Shown one piece after another: positions 43,346 through 52,875 of a DNA stretch of 56,985 nucleotides. The stretch comes from Oscillatoriales cyanobacterium CG2_30_40_61. GTDB lineage: Bacteria > Cyanobacteriota > Cyanobacteriia > Cyanobacteriales > Microcoleaceae. The stretch is from contig MNYZ01000073.1 in the NCBI GenBank assembly GCA_001873365.1, positions 1-56,985 of the forward strand, in the 5' to 3' direction. Position numbers and translations under genes: made by a program. The notes beneath the pieces were generated by a model. It was not told the origin of the DNA. It did no database searches and was given only the letters and a program-made list of their open reading frames with translations. The stretch's first letter is position 1; each line of letters begins with the position of its first letter.

Positions 43346-44209
43346 TCATTTTACCACAATTTGAGTATTTAAAAACCTTTCAACTGTTTGATTAAAATGT
43401 TCAGCTTCGACTAGAAATGACCAATGATTTCCCGCCACACGCTGAATTTCTAACTGTGTTAAATACTGTTTATAAGGTTTTAATTGCCATTCCATCCGAT
43501 TTACACCTTTTTCGGGTTGAATTAATAACGTAGGAATATTAATATTTTCGGTTAACCCAGCAACTTCCATTACCTGTTCAAAAATTTGATTTCTAGCCGG
43601 AATTTCAAATTTACTTCCCCAATTTCCATCGGGTTTTTGTTCCATTCCCGATATAAATAATTCCTGTTGTAAATCACTCCATCCCGAAAATTTAGCTAAT
43701 TGTTTGGCTTGATTTTCTGCCTGTTCAAAACTGGTAAATGGCCCAATTAATTTTAAGCAATCTAACTGACGGTATAGAATAGGTAAAGTTAGTTTAAACA
43801 AACCCGGAAGTTTCATAATAAAAATTGGATCAACTAGGATCAAACTATTAAACCGTTTAGGATTTTGTTTAGCCCAAATTGCTGCCAGTTTCCCCGTCCA
43901 AGAATGCCCTAAAATATGGGCTTTTGACCAATTTAGATGCTCCATTAAGGCTTCTAAATCTTCAATAACTTCGGTAAAAGTATAGCCATGATCGGGTTTA
44001 CTACTTTCTCCATGTCCGCGCATATCTGGTGCTATAATATGATAGCGATCGCTTAATTTTTCTCCTAATTGTTTCCAGACTAAAGCCTGATCTGCTAACC
44101 CATGTAATAATAAAATATTGGTATCCGAGGAATTGTTAATCCCCAAATCCCACTCTAAATAAGATAGATTAATTTTTGATAACGATAGGGTTTTTCTAAC
44201 ACAATTCAT
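43346..44209 (-). CDS. Alpha/beta-fold hydrolase
   Basis: 287 residues. Typical features: LLLHGLADQALVWKQLGEKL (oxyanion region), IIAPDMRGHGESSKPDHGYT, and a nucleophile elbow GHSWTG with Ser. An acid is expected near NIPTLLIQPEKGVNR and the catalytic His in VAGNHWSFLVE. The substrate cannot be told; an esterase or lipase acting with the neighbouring GDPD is reasonable. Soluble. Confidence 0.88.
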   Translation of the reverse strand: MNCVRKTLSLSKINLSYLEWDLGINNSSDTNILLLHGLADQALVWKQLGEKLSDRYHIIAPDMRGHGESSKPDHGYTFTEVIEDLEALMEHLNWSKAHILGHSWTGKLAAIWAKQNPKRFNSLILVDPIFIMKLPGLFKLTLPILYRQLDCLKLIGPFTSFEQAENQAKQLAKFSGWSDLQQELFISGMEQKPDGNWGSKFEIPARNQIFEQVMEVAGLTENINIPTLLIQPEKGVNRMEWQLKPYKQYLTQLEIQRVAGNHWSFLVEAEHFNQTVERFLNTQIVVK

Positions 44210-44629
44210 GTTTTATCCTCTTAAAATAGTTAATCAGTTAACTGGAAATAGGACAATCTCTGTAGAGATTATACTATTTTATTATTAAGGTTTATGAAAC
44301 AGCATCGGTGTCAAATTAAAGCTAAAACTAAGCTATAAAACTGAAAGTTAATTAATTTTTATCTTAAACTATATCCCCCCTAACCCCATTTAATAAAGGA
44401 GGAAACCGGATTCTAAGTCCTCCTTAATAAGGGAGGTACGGTGGATAAAAGTCCCCCTTGGGAAGGGGGATTTAGGGGGATCTAGTCTCAGATAAAAATA
44501 GGTTTTTTATGATTAAGTTGACACTGATGGTAAAATATTTACCCCAACCCATATAATATTAAGTTAAAAATATGAGATAATAATACTCATCTCATATTTA
44601 GTTGATTTTGTCAAATTTGGAAATGCAAT
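44210..44629. other. Intergenic region with a folded repeat
   Basis: 420 bp between divergent genes. 44373-44481 is a GATCCCCCTAA-type repeat (listed separately). The rest is AT-rich and should hold promoters of recQ and the hydrolase gene. AATCTCTGTAGAGATT near 44251 is a palindrome that might be an operator. Confidence 0.4.
44373..44481. repeat. ATCCCCCCTAA...TTAGGGGGAT interspersed repeat
   Basis: Ends ATCCCCCCTAACCCC and GGATTTAGGGGGAT are inverted, and inner CCCCCTTGGGAAGGGGG and TCCTCCTTAATAAGGGAGG hairpins are visible. A relative is at 49155-49240. Such elements are common in cyanobacterial intergenic DNA. Confidence 0.75.
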
Positions 44630-46078
44630 ATGGAAGCATCTACAGACTGGCAACAGGTTAAAGCCTCTTTTAAGAAAATTTGGGGTTATGATGATTTTAG
44701 ACCACCCCAAGGGGAAATTATTAAGAGCTTATTAGATAAAAAAGATGCCTTAATTGTCATGCCAACCGGGGGCGGAAAATCCATCTGTTTTCAACTTCCA
44801 GCGCTATTACAAACTGGATTAACTTTAATTATATCTCCCCTGGTGGCATTAATGGAAAATCAGGTGCAGGAACTTCAAGATTTGCAACTTCCTGCTGCAT
44901 TAATTCATAGTCAATTAATGCCCCAACAACGCCGAAAAACTTTAAGTTTAGTTCAACAAAATCAATTAAGACTCCTCTATCTTTCTCCCGAAACTCTATT
45001 AAGTTCTCCCGTCTGGAGTGTGATTTCTCAACCCCATATTAAAATCAATGGTTTAATCTTAGATGAAGCTCATTGTTTAGTACAATGGGGGGATACTTTT
45101 CGCCCTGCTTATCGACGGTTAGGGGCAATTCGTTCTACTTTATTAAAACTGAAACCAAAAGGAACAAAAATTGCGATCGCCGCCTTTACCGCCACCGCCG
45201 ACCATGATGCTCAAGAGACAATTAAACAGGTTTTACAACTGCAAAAACCTCGGCAATTTCTCCTTAGTCCCTATCGATCTAATTTAGAATTAAATGTTAA
45301 AACAGTTTGGACTCCCAGAGGAAGACAACAACAGTTAATCCAATTTATTCAAACTAGAAAAAATCAAACAGGTTTGATTTATGCTAGGACTCGGAAAGAC
45401 TGTGAACAATTAGCCCAATGGTTACAAACAGAACAATATTCAACTGTTGCTTATCATGCTGGTTTGGGTTCGGAAGAACGTCGAAAAATCGAAAAAGATT
45501 GGTTACAGGAAAAGGTTAAATTTGTGGTTTGTAGTAGTGCCTTTGGTATGGGAATTAATAAGAGTAATGTCAGATGGGTATGCCATTTTCAAGCTCCTTT
45601 TTTATTATCTGAATATATTCAAGAAGTCGGACGAGCGGGGAGAGATGGGAAACCGGCGATCGCCTTAACTATTATTAGCGAACCCACGGGTTTTTTCTAT
45701 CCTGAAGATAAACAACGACAAAAATATTTAATCGAAAACCTAGAAAAACAATATCAATCGGCAAATCAATTAATTAAAAAACTTCCAGCAACGGGAAACA
45801 TAGAAACCCTATCTGAACAGTTTAAAAATAGTGCGATCACCCTTTCTATTTTACACGCTCAAGGACGATTAATCTGGCGAAATCCCTTTGATTATGAAAT
45901 TATATCTCAATCCAAAAAAAACAACCAAGATCAAAATAGTAAAGCTATTCAACAAATGAATCAATACTTAAAAACCCGTGACTGTCGTTGGAAGTTTTTA
46001 TTACAATCTTTTGGGTTTAACCAAGATAATCAGTTTAAACGCTGTGGTCATTGCGATCGGTGTAAATCTTCTCGTTAA
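44630..46078 (+). CDS. RecQ-family ATP-dependent DNA helicase
   Basis: 482 residues. Motif I MPTGGGKS (44-51), DEAH box (145-148), AFTATADHDA, VVCSSAFGMGINKSNVRWV and EYIQEVGRAGRDGKPAIA are all intact. At the C-terminus CRWKFLLQSFG and FKRCGHCDRC form the RecQ zinc-binding region. The winged-helix and HRDC parts are absent or very short, so this is the compact cyanobacterial form (E. coli RecQ has 609 aa). It unwinds forks and recombination intermediates. Confidence 0.92.
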   Translation: MEASTDWQQVKASFKKIWGYDDFRPPQGEIIKSLLDKKDALIVMPTGGGKSICFQLPALLQTGLTLIISPLVALMENQVQELQDLQLPAALIHSQLMPQQRRKTLSLVQQNQLRLLYLSPETLLSSPVWSVISQPHIKINGLILDEAHCLVQWGDTFRPAYRRLGAIRSTLLKLKPKGTKIAIAAFTATADHDAQETIKQVLQLQKPRQFLLSPYRSNLELNVKTVWTPRGRQQQLIQFIQTRKNQTGLIYARTRKDCEQLAQWLQTEQYSTVAYHAGLGSEERRKIEKDWLQEKVKFVVCSSAFGMGINKSNVRWVCHFQAPFLLSEYIQEVGRAGRDGKPAIALTIISEPTGFFYPEDKQRQKYLIENLEKQYQSANQLIKKLPATGNIETLSEQFKNSAITLSILHAQGRLIWRNPFDYEIISQSKKNNQDQNSKAIQQMNQYLKTRDCRWKFLLQSFGFNQDNQFKRCGHCDRCKSSR

Positions 46079-46221
46079 TCATCGTATAATTAATCCATCC
46101 GTGGGTTTTTGTGAAAAAAAGGATATATTCACATCTGACGGAATGACTGCTGTATCAACTTATTGAACAAGTGTGCAAGAATCAGTTAAACTGATAGAGA
46201 AAACCGATTGCTGATTAACCT

Positions 46222-46515
46222 TTGATTCAAAGCTTTGGCGATAAACGGACTGAGGATTTATTTCAAGGGATTTCCAGTCGAGAAACCCGCAAGTTTCCTG
46301 CGGATTTAATTAAAGTAGCAGTGCGAAAACTTGATATGTTGAATGCAGCTTATCAATTGGAGGATTTACGTTCCCCCCCAGGAAATCGTTTAGAATCTTT
46401 GAAAGGAGACTTAAAAGGCTTTTATAGTATCCGAATTAATGACCAATGGCGGATTATTTTTCAATGGCAAAATGGCAATATTTTAGGTGTGAAAATTGTT
46501 GATTACCATGATTAA
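46222..46515 (+). CDS. higB: HigB-type (RelE/ParE superfamily) toxin
   Basis: 97 residues from a TTG. The HigB pattern is clear: [40 protein letters not shown], and [19 protein letters not shown]. HigB cuts mRNA at the ribosome. The antitoxin follows, with an 8-bp overlap. The toxin-first order is typical of HigBA. Confidence 0.92.
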   Translation: MIQSFGDKRTEDLFQGISSRETRKFPADLIKVAVRKLDMLNAAYQLEDLRSPPGNRLESLKGDLKGFYSIRINDQWRIIFQWQNGNILGVKIVDYHD

Positions 46516-46813
46516 ATTGTCTATGTTACCTCAAAACAGAATTCCCACCCATCCCGGGGAAATTTTATCGGAAGAATTTATTATTCCTTTAAACTTAACT
46601 CCAGTGGCTTTAGCGGAACATTTGGGGATTCCGGTACAGCAAATCAATGAAATTGTTAAAGGAAAACGAGGGATTACACCGAAAACAGCTTGGTTATTGG
46701 CTCAATCTTTCCAAACTTCTCCTGAGTTTTGGATGAATTTACAAATTCAATATGATTTGGCTTTAAATCAACCTAAAATTAAAACACCGCCGATTATTTT
46801 ATCTAGTCCTTAA
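46508..46813 (+). CDS. higA: HigA-type antitoxin
   Basis: 101 residues from the ATG at 46508, which overlaps the end of higB; an upstream TTG at 46496 is less likely. The start [20 protein letters not shown] and the HTH ([20 protein letters not shown], then [14 protein letters not shown]) are typical of HigA/VapI. It neutralises HigB and represses its own promoter, probably at 46079-46221. Confidence 0.93.
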   Translation: MIKLSMLPQNRIPTHPGEILSEEFIIPLNLTPVALAEHLGIPVQQINEIVKGKRGITPKTAWLLAQSFQTSPEFWMNLQIQYDLALNQPKIKTPPIILSSP

Positions 46814-46874
46814 AGTTGGACGAGAATATATTGGAAAAACAGACAATCAAATAGTAGCATTTTTTAAGTAATGC

Positions 46875-46972
46875 TATAGCAACCGCGCCTAGCTGTTAGG
46901 ACTTACTTATCGGCTGTCATTGCCGCAGAGAGTGCGGTAATCCATGTCAATAGCGTTATGGCGACTGCTATA
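46875..46972. mobile_element. TA-flanked MITE, copy 2 (98 bp)
   Basis: This is the reverse-complement relative of 17111-17206, with ends TATAGCAACCGCGCC and GGCGACTGCTATA and about 90% identity. It lies between higA and cobO. No transposase. Confidence 0.85.
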
Positions 46973-47018
46973 ACTATAAAAAGTTAGGATTTTAATACAA
47001 ACCAATCAAATCATCATC

Positions 47019-47648
47019 ATGGAAAACAACACAACTACCGAACCAACTCTCACCGCCGAACAACACCGTTTAAAAATGCAACGGCGCAAGGAAGTTCAGG
47101 ATCAAAGAGTGGCTGAACGTAATCAAACTAAAGGATTAATTATTGTTAATACTGGAAACGGAAAGGGAAAAACTACCGCCGCTTTAGGGATGGTTTTACG
47201 GTCTTTGGGTCATGGATATCGGGTGGCTATTATTCAGTTTATTAAAGGCGCTTGGGAACCCGCAGAAAAGGCGGTTTTTAGTAAATGGCCGGAACAATTA
47301 GAATTTCATGCGTTAGGAGAAGGTTTTACCTGGGAAACCCAAGACCGCGATCGAGATATACAAAAAACCCGGGAAGCGTGGAATTTAGCCCTAACTTTTA
47401 TTAGAAATTCTGAGTTTAAATTAATCTTACTGGATGAAATTAATATCGCCATTAAACTGGGTTATTTACCCGTTGAAGATGTGATCGCCGGAATCAAAGA
47501 AAAAGCCGAGGATACCCATATTATTCTAACGGGTCGAGGTGCTCCCCCGGCTTTAATTGAACAGGCGGATCTTGTCACCGAAATGTCTTTAATTAAACAT
47601 CCTTTTCGGGAACAAGGTATTAAGGCTCAACCGGGGATAGAATTTTAA
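47019..47648 (+). CDS. cobO: Corrinoid adenosyltransferase (CobA/CobO/BtuR type)
   Basis: 209 residues. A P-loop NTGNGKGKTTAALGMVLRSL (about 48-67) begins the fold, and IQFIKGAWEPAEKAVFSKWP, LILLDEINIAIKLGYLPVED and TGRGAPPALIEQADLVTEMS follow, all typical. It transfers the 5'-deoxyadenosyl group from ATP to cob(I)yrinic acid or cobinamide, in cobalamin or pseudocobalamin synthesis. No B12 riboswitch was seen in the 46-bp leader. Confidence 0.95.
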   Translation: MENNTTTEPTLTAEQHRLKMQRRKEVQDQRVAERNQTKGLIIVNTGNGKGKTTAALGMVLRSLGHGYRVAIIQFIKGAWEPAEKAVFSKWPEQLEFHALGEGFTWETQDRDRDIQKTREAWNLALTFIRNSEFKLILLDEINIAIKLGYLPVEDVIAGIKEKAEDTHIILTGRGAPPALIEQADLVTEMSLIKHPFREQGIKAQPGIEF

Positions 47649-47713
47649 ATACCTATTTCCGATTGTCTGAATCATTTTCATTTCTAAGATTTGATTGAGC
47701 CCTGAAGGGCTCA

Positions 47714-48292
47714 CTACTTTAAAGAACAGGGTTGATTAATTGCTGTTTTTAAGAGAGTTTTGTACTCTTTATTTTTAATAATATAAGAGCCAAATCTTTC
47801 TAGGTGAGGATTATTCATTTGAGCATCAAATAAAATAAACTTTCTCTCTCTTAACCGTTCAACTAACTTAACCATTGCCACCTTGGAACCCTCGGGGATT
47901 CTAAAAAACATTGATTCCCCAATAAAAGCCCCGCCAATCACAATTCCTAAGATACCTCCGGCTAATTCATCTCCTTGCCAAGTTTCAAAACTATAGGCAA
48001 ATCCTGCCTCGTTTAAGGCATGATAAATGTCTTTTAATTCTGAGGAAATCCAGGTTTCTTGTCGATTTGCACAACCTTCTACAACGCTGGTAAAATCTCG
48101 ATTAATGGCGACAGTAAACCGATTTTGATTCAAAACCCGTTGTAAAGAACTCGGATAGCGAAATCGTTCATCTAGGGGAATTAGTGCCCGTTCTCGACTA
48201 GAATACCATTCTAAGCTATGTTCCCCATCATTTGCCATCAAAAAGTATCCTACTGCATACCCTTGGATAATGGCGGTGACATCATATTGCAT
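47714..48292 (-). CDS. aat: Leucyl/phenylalanyl-tRNA-protein transferase
   Basis: 192 residues from the ATG at 48292 ([20 protein letters not shown]); TTG at 48301 would add three residues. The family blocks are present: [60 protein letters not shown], and [20 protein letters not shown]. It adds Leu or Phe from tRNA to proteins with N-terminal Arg or Lys, marking them for ClpS/ClpP. The length is normal for the shorter cyanobacterial form. Confidence 0.93.
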   Translation of the reverse strand: MQYDVTAIIQGYAVGYFLMANDGEHSLEWYSSRERALIPLDERFRYPSSLQRVLNQNRFTVAINRDFTSVVEGCANRQETWISSELKDIYHALNEAGFAYSFETWQGDELAGGILGIVIGGAFIGESMFFRIPEGSKVAMVKLVERLRERKFILFDAQMNNPHLERFGSYIIKNKEYKTLLKTAINQPCSLK

Positions 48293-48347
48293 AGGTGACA
48301 AACTTTGCTATAATTTTGTTAATATACTAAAGGTTATTGTCTAATCT

Positions 48348-48767
48348 ATGTTAAACCTTAACTCCTCCTTCATGTTAGAGAATACCCTAACTAAACTGCT
48401 CAACAAAACCGAGAAAACCTGGGGATATCTCCAAGTATATCAAAGAGGTGAATTATATTATCTCACCATTCCTGGATATGGGGATGATATTATTAAATTT
48501 AAAGGCAATGATACCACCCATTCCTATCAACTCTATTGGTATAAACGTCCCGAACCCTCGGTTTTTGTAGAAGCCAAAACCCAAAAAACCTATAGGAGAG
48601 AAACCAAAACCTATGACAAATCTAAAAGTTTTCAGGTTTGTTTTAAACGGGAAGCTAATTCTATTGAATCCGCCATTAATCGGTTATTTGCTGAATTAGT
48701 AAAAACCAAAATATCAGAAGACTATAATGGGAAAGATTCTCCGATTATCACTCTTGTTCAAAACTAA
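48348..48767 (+). CDS. Conserved hypothetical protein
   Basis: 139 residues; an ATG at 48372 could also be the start. No signal peptide or membrane helix. It is beta-rich with many Tyr (YLQVYQRGELYYLTIPGYGD, YQLYWYKRPEPSVFVEAKTQ). No family recognised. It is transcribed divergently from aat and 22 bp before the next gene. Confidence 0.6.
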   Translation: MLNLNSSFMLENTLTKLLNKTEKTWGYLQVYQRGELYYLTIPGYGDDIIKFKGNDTTHSYQLYWYKRPEPSVFVEAKTQKTYRRETKTYDKSKSFQVCFKREANSIESAINRLFAELVKTKISEDYNGKDSPIITLVQN

Positions 48768-48789
48768 AATTAGAATGTAAAACAAACTT

Positions 48790-49119
48790 ATGAAAGAACC
48801 CATTGCACCCATCACCTTACCACCGAGTGAGAATTTAGAACAGGAAGGGGAATGGTTAAAACAAACCTTAAATAGTTGGTTAGATCAACAATTTATCCCA
48901 GAAGCGGTGAATGAAATTATCGCCCAACGGGCTGCTCAAATTTATGTTCGTCAACGCATGGAAGGAGAAAATGATGTGGGTTCTTTGGTACTAGCAATTG
49001 TCACTGAAATGGAATCCTTTGATTTTTCTAAAAGTTTTTTTGGGGAATTTGCGATCGCCAATGCGGTCAGCGATTTATTATTAGATAGCCTAGGAATTGA
49101 ACGCTGTTGTGGACGGTAA
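48790..49119 (+). CDS. Conserved hypothetical protein
   Basis: 109 residues, helical and acidic, with two adjacent Cys near the C-terminus (ERCCGR). LNSWLDQQFIPEAVNEIIAQ and RAAQIYVRQRMEGENDVGSL look like a small helical domain of the kind seen in conserved cyanobacterial proteins. It is probably cotranscribed with the gene 22 bp upstream. Function unknown. Confidence 0.65.
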   Translation: MKEPIAPITLPPSENLEQEGEWLKQTLNSWLDQQFIPEAVNEIIAQRAAQIYVRQRMEGENDVGSLVLAIVTEMESFDFSKSFFGEFAIANAVSDLLLDSLGIERCCGR

Positions 49120-49154
49120 ATTTAAGCCCAAAAAAACAATTACATCCTAAATTT

Positions 49155-49240
49155 GATCCCCCTAAATCCCCCTAAATCCCCGCAAAAAATGGGGTTAGGG
49201 GGAACCCATCCCCCCTGATTAAGGGGGGTTAGGGGGGATC
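49155..49240. repeat. GATCCCCCTAA...TTAGGGGGGATC interspersed repeat
   Basis: Terminal GATCCCCCTAA and TTAGGGGGGATC are inverted; inner CCCCGCAAAAAATGGGG and CCCCCCTGATTAAGGGGGG hairpins are present. It is related to 44373-44481. It fills most of the gap before the rpsN stop. Confidence 0.8.
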
Positions 49241-49317
49241 TAGGACTACAAAAATCAAGGGAATTTCAGTGTTTTAGCTAATTTTTAGGCTTAACTTAAC
49301 ACCAATGTAGCAGTCTA

Positions 49318-49620
49318 TTACCAACTGGACTTGACCACACCCGGTAATAACCCAGCATGAGCCATTTCCCGGATGACGTTGCGGGATAATCCAAAATCCC
49401 GATAGAATCCTCTGGGGCGTCCAGTTAACCAGCAACGGTTTCTGACACGGGTTCTGGAACTATCCCGGGGGAGTTGTTGGATTTTGCGGTGAATTTCCAT
49501 TTTTTCCAGTTGAGACCCGGCTTGCTCAAACTGTTCTTTGAGATCAGCGCGTTTTTCCGCATATTTTTCTACCGTTCTTTTGCGCTTATTATTGCGCTCA
49601 ATCATGCTTTTTTTAGCCAT
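49318..49620 (-). CDS. rpsN: 30S ribosomal protein S14
   Basis: 100 residues, the long zinc-free form of S14. It begins [20 protein letters not shown] and ends with [40 protein letters not shown] and [10 protein letters not shown], all typical. It sits in the head of the 30S subunit. As in other cyanobacteria and plastids, the gene stands outside the main ribosomal-protein operon. Confidence 0.97.
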   Translation of the reverse strand: MAKKSMIERNNKRKRTVEKYAEKRADLKEQFEQAGSQLEKMEIHRKIQQLPRDSSRTRVRNRCWLTGRPRGFYRDFGLSRNVIREMAHAGLLPGVVKSSW

Positions 49621-49657
49621 ATTAAGGCTGTTCTCCTTGTAAATAATTATTTATGCT

Positions 49658-50341
49658 TTAGCCAAGTTTTTTTCCTGCGCTGGGGACGGTTGATCCTTGA
49701 GCAGAGGGGCATAAATCAGACAATTGACAATCATAACACATTGGACTACGCGCTGTACAGACGGCCCGACCATGATAAATTAAGCGAATTGACCAATTTT
49801 CCCAATCCTCCTGGGGAATTAAAGGCATCAGATCCCGTTCAATCCGAATAGGATCGTTATGGGTGGTTAATCCTAGCCGTTGACTCAGCCGTTTAACATG
49901 GGTATCCACCGTCACCCCCATATTAATCCCGTAACCATGGGCTAAGACCACATTAGCGGTCTTGCGAGCCACTCCTGGGAGTTCTAAGAGTTGTTCCATC
50001 AACTTAGGCGGTTGTCCCCCGTATTTTTCCGCCAACAGTTGACAGGATCCTTGAATATGGCGGGCTTTGTTCCGATAAAACCCCGTTGACCGCACCAGGG
50101 TTTCTAGTTCGGTAATATCGGCTTGGGCCAGACTTTGGGCATCGGGAAACCGAGCAAATAGGGCCGGAGTCACTTGATTTACCCGTTCATCGGTGCATTG
50201 GGCTGATAGAATTGTAGCGACTAATAATTGTACCGGAGTTTGATAATTTAAACTACAGGTGGCATCGGGATACAAGCGTTTTAGTCGCCATAAAATCTCC
50301 AGGGCTCGTTGTTTAGGGCCACGCTTTTTCTGAGTCACCAT
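49658..50341 (-). CDS. nth: Endonuclease III (DNA glycosylase/AP lyase)
   Basis: 227 residues. A helix-hairpin-helix LLELPGVARKTANVVLAHGY, the catalytic Asp in VTVDTHVKRLSQRLGLT, and the 4Fe-4S loop CTARSPMCYDCQLSDLC are all present. The catalytic Lys is in LSAQCTDERVNQVTPALF-type context upstream. It removes oxidised pyrimidines in base excision repair. Its ATG is 9 bp after the rseP stop, so the genes are cotranscribed. Confidence 0.95.
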   Translation of the reverse strand: MVTQKKRGPKQRALEILWRLKRLYPDATCSLNYQTPVQLLVATILSAQCTDERVNQVTPALFARFPDAQSLAQADITELETLVRSTGFYRNKARHIQGSCQLLAEKYGGQPPKLMEQLLELPGVARKTANVVLAHGYGINMGVTVDTHVKRLSQRLGLTTHNDPIRIERDLMPLIPQEDWENWSIRLIYHGRAVCTARSPMCYDCQLSDLCPSAQGSTVPSAGKKLG

Positions 50342-50350
50342 ATTAACTGT

Positions 50351-51454
50351 CTACTGTTGAAAGAGCGATCGCACCCAACTTAAATCCGTAAGATTAATCG
50401 TATCTCGAATAATCAAGAAAACCCCTAATCCCAATAACAACATTAAACCCGTTTGCATCACACTTTCTTGAATTTTCTCCGGTAAGGGTTTACCGCTCAG
50501 GGCTTCAAATAACAAAAAGGCTAACTGACCGCCATCTAAAGCCGGAAGCGGTAAAATATTAATGAACGCTAAGTTAATACTAATTAACGCCGCAAATTGC
50601 AGTAAATTCCACGGATCGGAACGGGCAATATCCGCCCCAAATTTCACAATTCCCACCGGGCCAGATAACTGTTCTGCGGTTTCACTAAATCGACTAATTA
50701 GTTGTCCAAAACCAGATACAGTTAAGTTAATAATCCGTTGAAATTCCGTTGCACCCTTACTTAATGCCTCAATTGGATTCGCCGCCCGATGACGAATAAT
50801 CGTGCCATTTGCCGTTAACTGTACTCCAATTCGACCTTTTCCATCACTTCCTAAATCGGGAACCACATTAACAGATACCAGTTGATCCTGTCTTTTAATC
50901 TGTACTGATAAAGGTTGATTCGGATGGGTTTGAATAGCTGCAATTAAGGTTTTAATTGAAGTTTCAGAATCCCCTAATTCCTGACCATCTACTCCCAAAA
51001 TAATATCTTGAGATTCAATTCCAGCCCGATAGGCGGCAGAGCCCACATTTTGAGTAACTTCTGCCACCTTTACCCCCGGTTCCGCGTTAAAACTAGGAAC
51101 CCCAATAATTCCAATTTGAGTCACCAATAAAAAATAGGCAAAAATCAAATTAGCAATTACCCCCGCACTAATCACAATTGCCCGATCTAAAACGGGACGA
51201 TTACTGAGTAAATTGGGATCATTTTTCGGGATGGTACTCTCAGGATCATCATCGGGAAACCCCACATATCCGCCCAAAGGTAAACCTCGCACCGCATACT
51301 CAGTTTCTGATCCTTGATATTTCCATAATATCGGGCCGAAGCCAATGGAAAACCGATTAACATGGATATGTTGAAGACGGGCGGCTAAAAAATGCCCCAG
51401 TTCATGAACGAAAATTAATACCGCAAGAACGGCGATCGCTGCCAATATTGACAT
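50351..51454 (-). CDS. rseP: Site-2 intramembrane metalloprotease (RseP/MmpA family)
   Basis: 367 residues. The zinc motif HELGH is at residues 17-21 in the first membrane helix, and the late LPLPALDGGQLAFLL gives the third zinc ligand. A PDZ domain lies between (GSAAYRAGIESQDIILGVDG). It cuts membrane proteins such as anti-sigma factors within the bilayer. The product has one PDZ domain as in most cyanobacterial homologs (E. coli RseP has two). Confidence 0.95.
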   Translation of the reverse strand: MSILAAIAVLAVLIFVHELGHFLAARLQHIHVNRFSIGFGPILWKYQGSETEYAVRGLPLGGYVGFPDDDPESTIPKNDPNLLSNRPVLDRAIVISAGVIANLIFAYFLLVTQIGIIGVPSFNAEPGVKVAEVTQNVGSAAYRAGIESQDIILGVDGQELGDSETSIKTLIAAIQTHPNQPLSVQIKRQDQLVSVNVVPDLGSDGKGRIGVQLTANGTIIRHRAANPIEALSKGATEFQRIINLTVSGFGQLISRFSETAEQLSGPVGIVKFGADIARSDPWNLLQFAALISINLAFINILPLPALDGGQLAFLLFEALSGKPLPEKIQESVMQTGLMLLLGLGVFLIIRDTINLTDLSWVRSLFQQ

Positions 51455-51630
51455 GAAAAATCCTGTAAAACGACAATTGAGCGGTTTTAACTATTCTAAT
51501 ACTCACAACTCAGTTGTTGGGCATTGAGAGTTAGTTTAACAACGGTAGTATGATAATCACACGGGAGAAATTCAACGATTGAGCCAAAACCCGATCGTTA
51601 CCCGAACACTGAAACCCGACCCGACAAAAT

Positions 51631-52752
51631 ATGACAACGACCCTTTCTCATACTCCCCTGTATAACGTCTGCGTTGAACTCAATGGCCGCATGGTGCCCT
51701 TTGCAGGTTGGGAAATGGCGGTTCAATTTAGCGGAATTAACCCAGAACATCAAGCTGTGCGCCAAACGGTGGGAATGTTTGATATTTCCCACATGGGCAA
51801 ATTTATTCTGCGCGGCGAAAACCTGATTAAGGCCTTACAATCTCTCGTCCCTTCAGATTTGAGCCGTTTACAACCGGGTGAGGCCCAATATAGCGCCATC
51901 TTAAACGCCCAGGGGGGAATTTTAGACGATATTATTTTTTATGATCAGGGGATTGATCCAGTAACGAATCTGCCCCAAGGGGTAATGATTGTGAATGCGG
52001 CGACTAAATCCCGCGATAAAGCTTGGATTAGCGCCCATATTGAGGATCAGGGGATAATATTAGAAGACTTATCCCGAGATAAGGTATTATTAGCCGTTCA
52101 AGGGCCCGGTGCTGAAGCCACATTACAACCTTTTGTCGAGGATAATCTTTCCGAGGTTAAGTTTTTTGGTCATATTACCACCACCGTCCTCGGAAAACCC
52201 GCCTTTATTGCCCGCACCGGATACACCGGAGAAGATGGTTTTGAAGTGATGGTGGCTCCTTCTGTTGGGGTGGAATTATGGCAAAGTTTAGCTACAGTAG
52301 GTGTGATTCCCTGTGGTTTGGGAGCTAGAGATACCCTGCGTTTAGAAGCAGCTATGGCTTTATATGGACAAGATATTGATTTAACCACTACTCCCCTAGA
52401 AGCGGGTTTAAATTGGATTATTCATTGGGAAAGTAAGGGAAAATTTATTGGTCGTCAAGCTTTAGAACAGCAAAAAGCCGCCGGAATAACTAGAAAATTA
52501 GTCGGGTTAGAAATGCAAGGACGCCATATCGCCCGTCACGGATATCCGGTTTTATTTAATGGTGAAACCGTGGGGGAAATTACCAGTGGAACCCTATCAC
52601 CAACTTTAGGAAAAGCCATTTCCATGGCCTATGTTCCTACAGCATTATCTAAAATTGGTCAATCTTTAGATATTGAAATTCGGGGCAAAACCTACCCCGC
52701 CACTGTGGTTAAACGTCCCTTCTATCGTTCTCCTAATCGGCCAAAAAAATAA
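51631..52752 (+). CDS. gcvT: Aminomethyltransferase (glycine cleavage T protein)
   Basis: 373 residues. MVPFAGWEMAVQFSGINPEH, VGMFDISHMGKFILRGENLI, ARTGYTGEDGFEVMVAPSVG and CGLGARDTLRLEAAMALYGQ are the family blocks, and the C-terminal barrel ends with a Lys/Pro-rich tail. It passes the aminomethyl carbon from the H protein to tetrahydrofolate, in photorespiratory glycine breakdown. No gcvH or gcvP gene is adjacent. The 176-bp leader shows no glycine riboswitch. Confidence 0.96.
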   Translation: MTTTLSHTPLYNVCVELNGRMVPFAGWEMAVQFSGINPEHQAVRQTVGMFDISHMGKFILRGENLIKALQSLVPSDLSRLQPGEAQYSAILNAQGGILDDIIFYDQGIDPVTNLPQGVMIVNAATKSRDKAWISAHIEDQGIILEDLSRDKVLLAVQGPGAEATLQPFVEDNLSEVKFFGHITTTVLGKPAFIARTGYTGEDGFEVMVAPSVGVELWQSLATVGVIPCGLGARDTLRLEAAMALYGQDIDLTTTPLEAGLNWIIHWESKGKFIGRQALEQQKAAGITRKLVGLEMQGRHIARHGYPVLFNGETVGEITSGTLSPTLGKAISMAYVPTALSKIGQSLDIEIRGKTYPATVVKRPFYRSPNRPKK

Positions 52753-52805
52753 GAGCACCGCAGGCACCAGAGGCAGGGCTGTTTCATTCTTTGTAGGCCC
52801 CATCC

Positions 52806-52838
52806 CCCCGTGGTGGCCCCCATCCCTGAAACGCTTGG
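52806..52838. repeat. GC-rich intergenic repeat, second locus
   Basis: CCCGTGGTGGCCCCCATCCC then TGAAACGCTTG matches the repeat at 21-51. It is flanked by AAGAGC (52751) and GCTCTT (52840), which are inverted, so the whole 52751-52845 region may be a ~95-bp element between gcvT and the zinc protease gene. Confidence 0.65.
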
Positions 52839-52875
52839 GCGCTCTTAGGAAGGGCACTCATCCCAACAACAAATT

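Noticed and set aside
46973-47018. Cobalamin riboswitch before cobO
   Set aside because: The leader is only 46 bp after the MITE and has no B12-box-like sequence.
49474-49851. Plus-strand ORF across rpsN and nth
   Set aside because: Overlaps two well-recognised minus-strand genes; no start signal or family pattern.
51455-51630. Glycine riboswitch before gcvT
   Set aside because: The leader lacks the expected CCGAAGG core and the paired aptamer arms.
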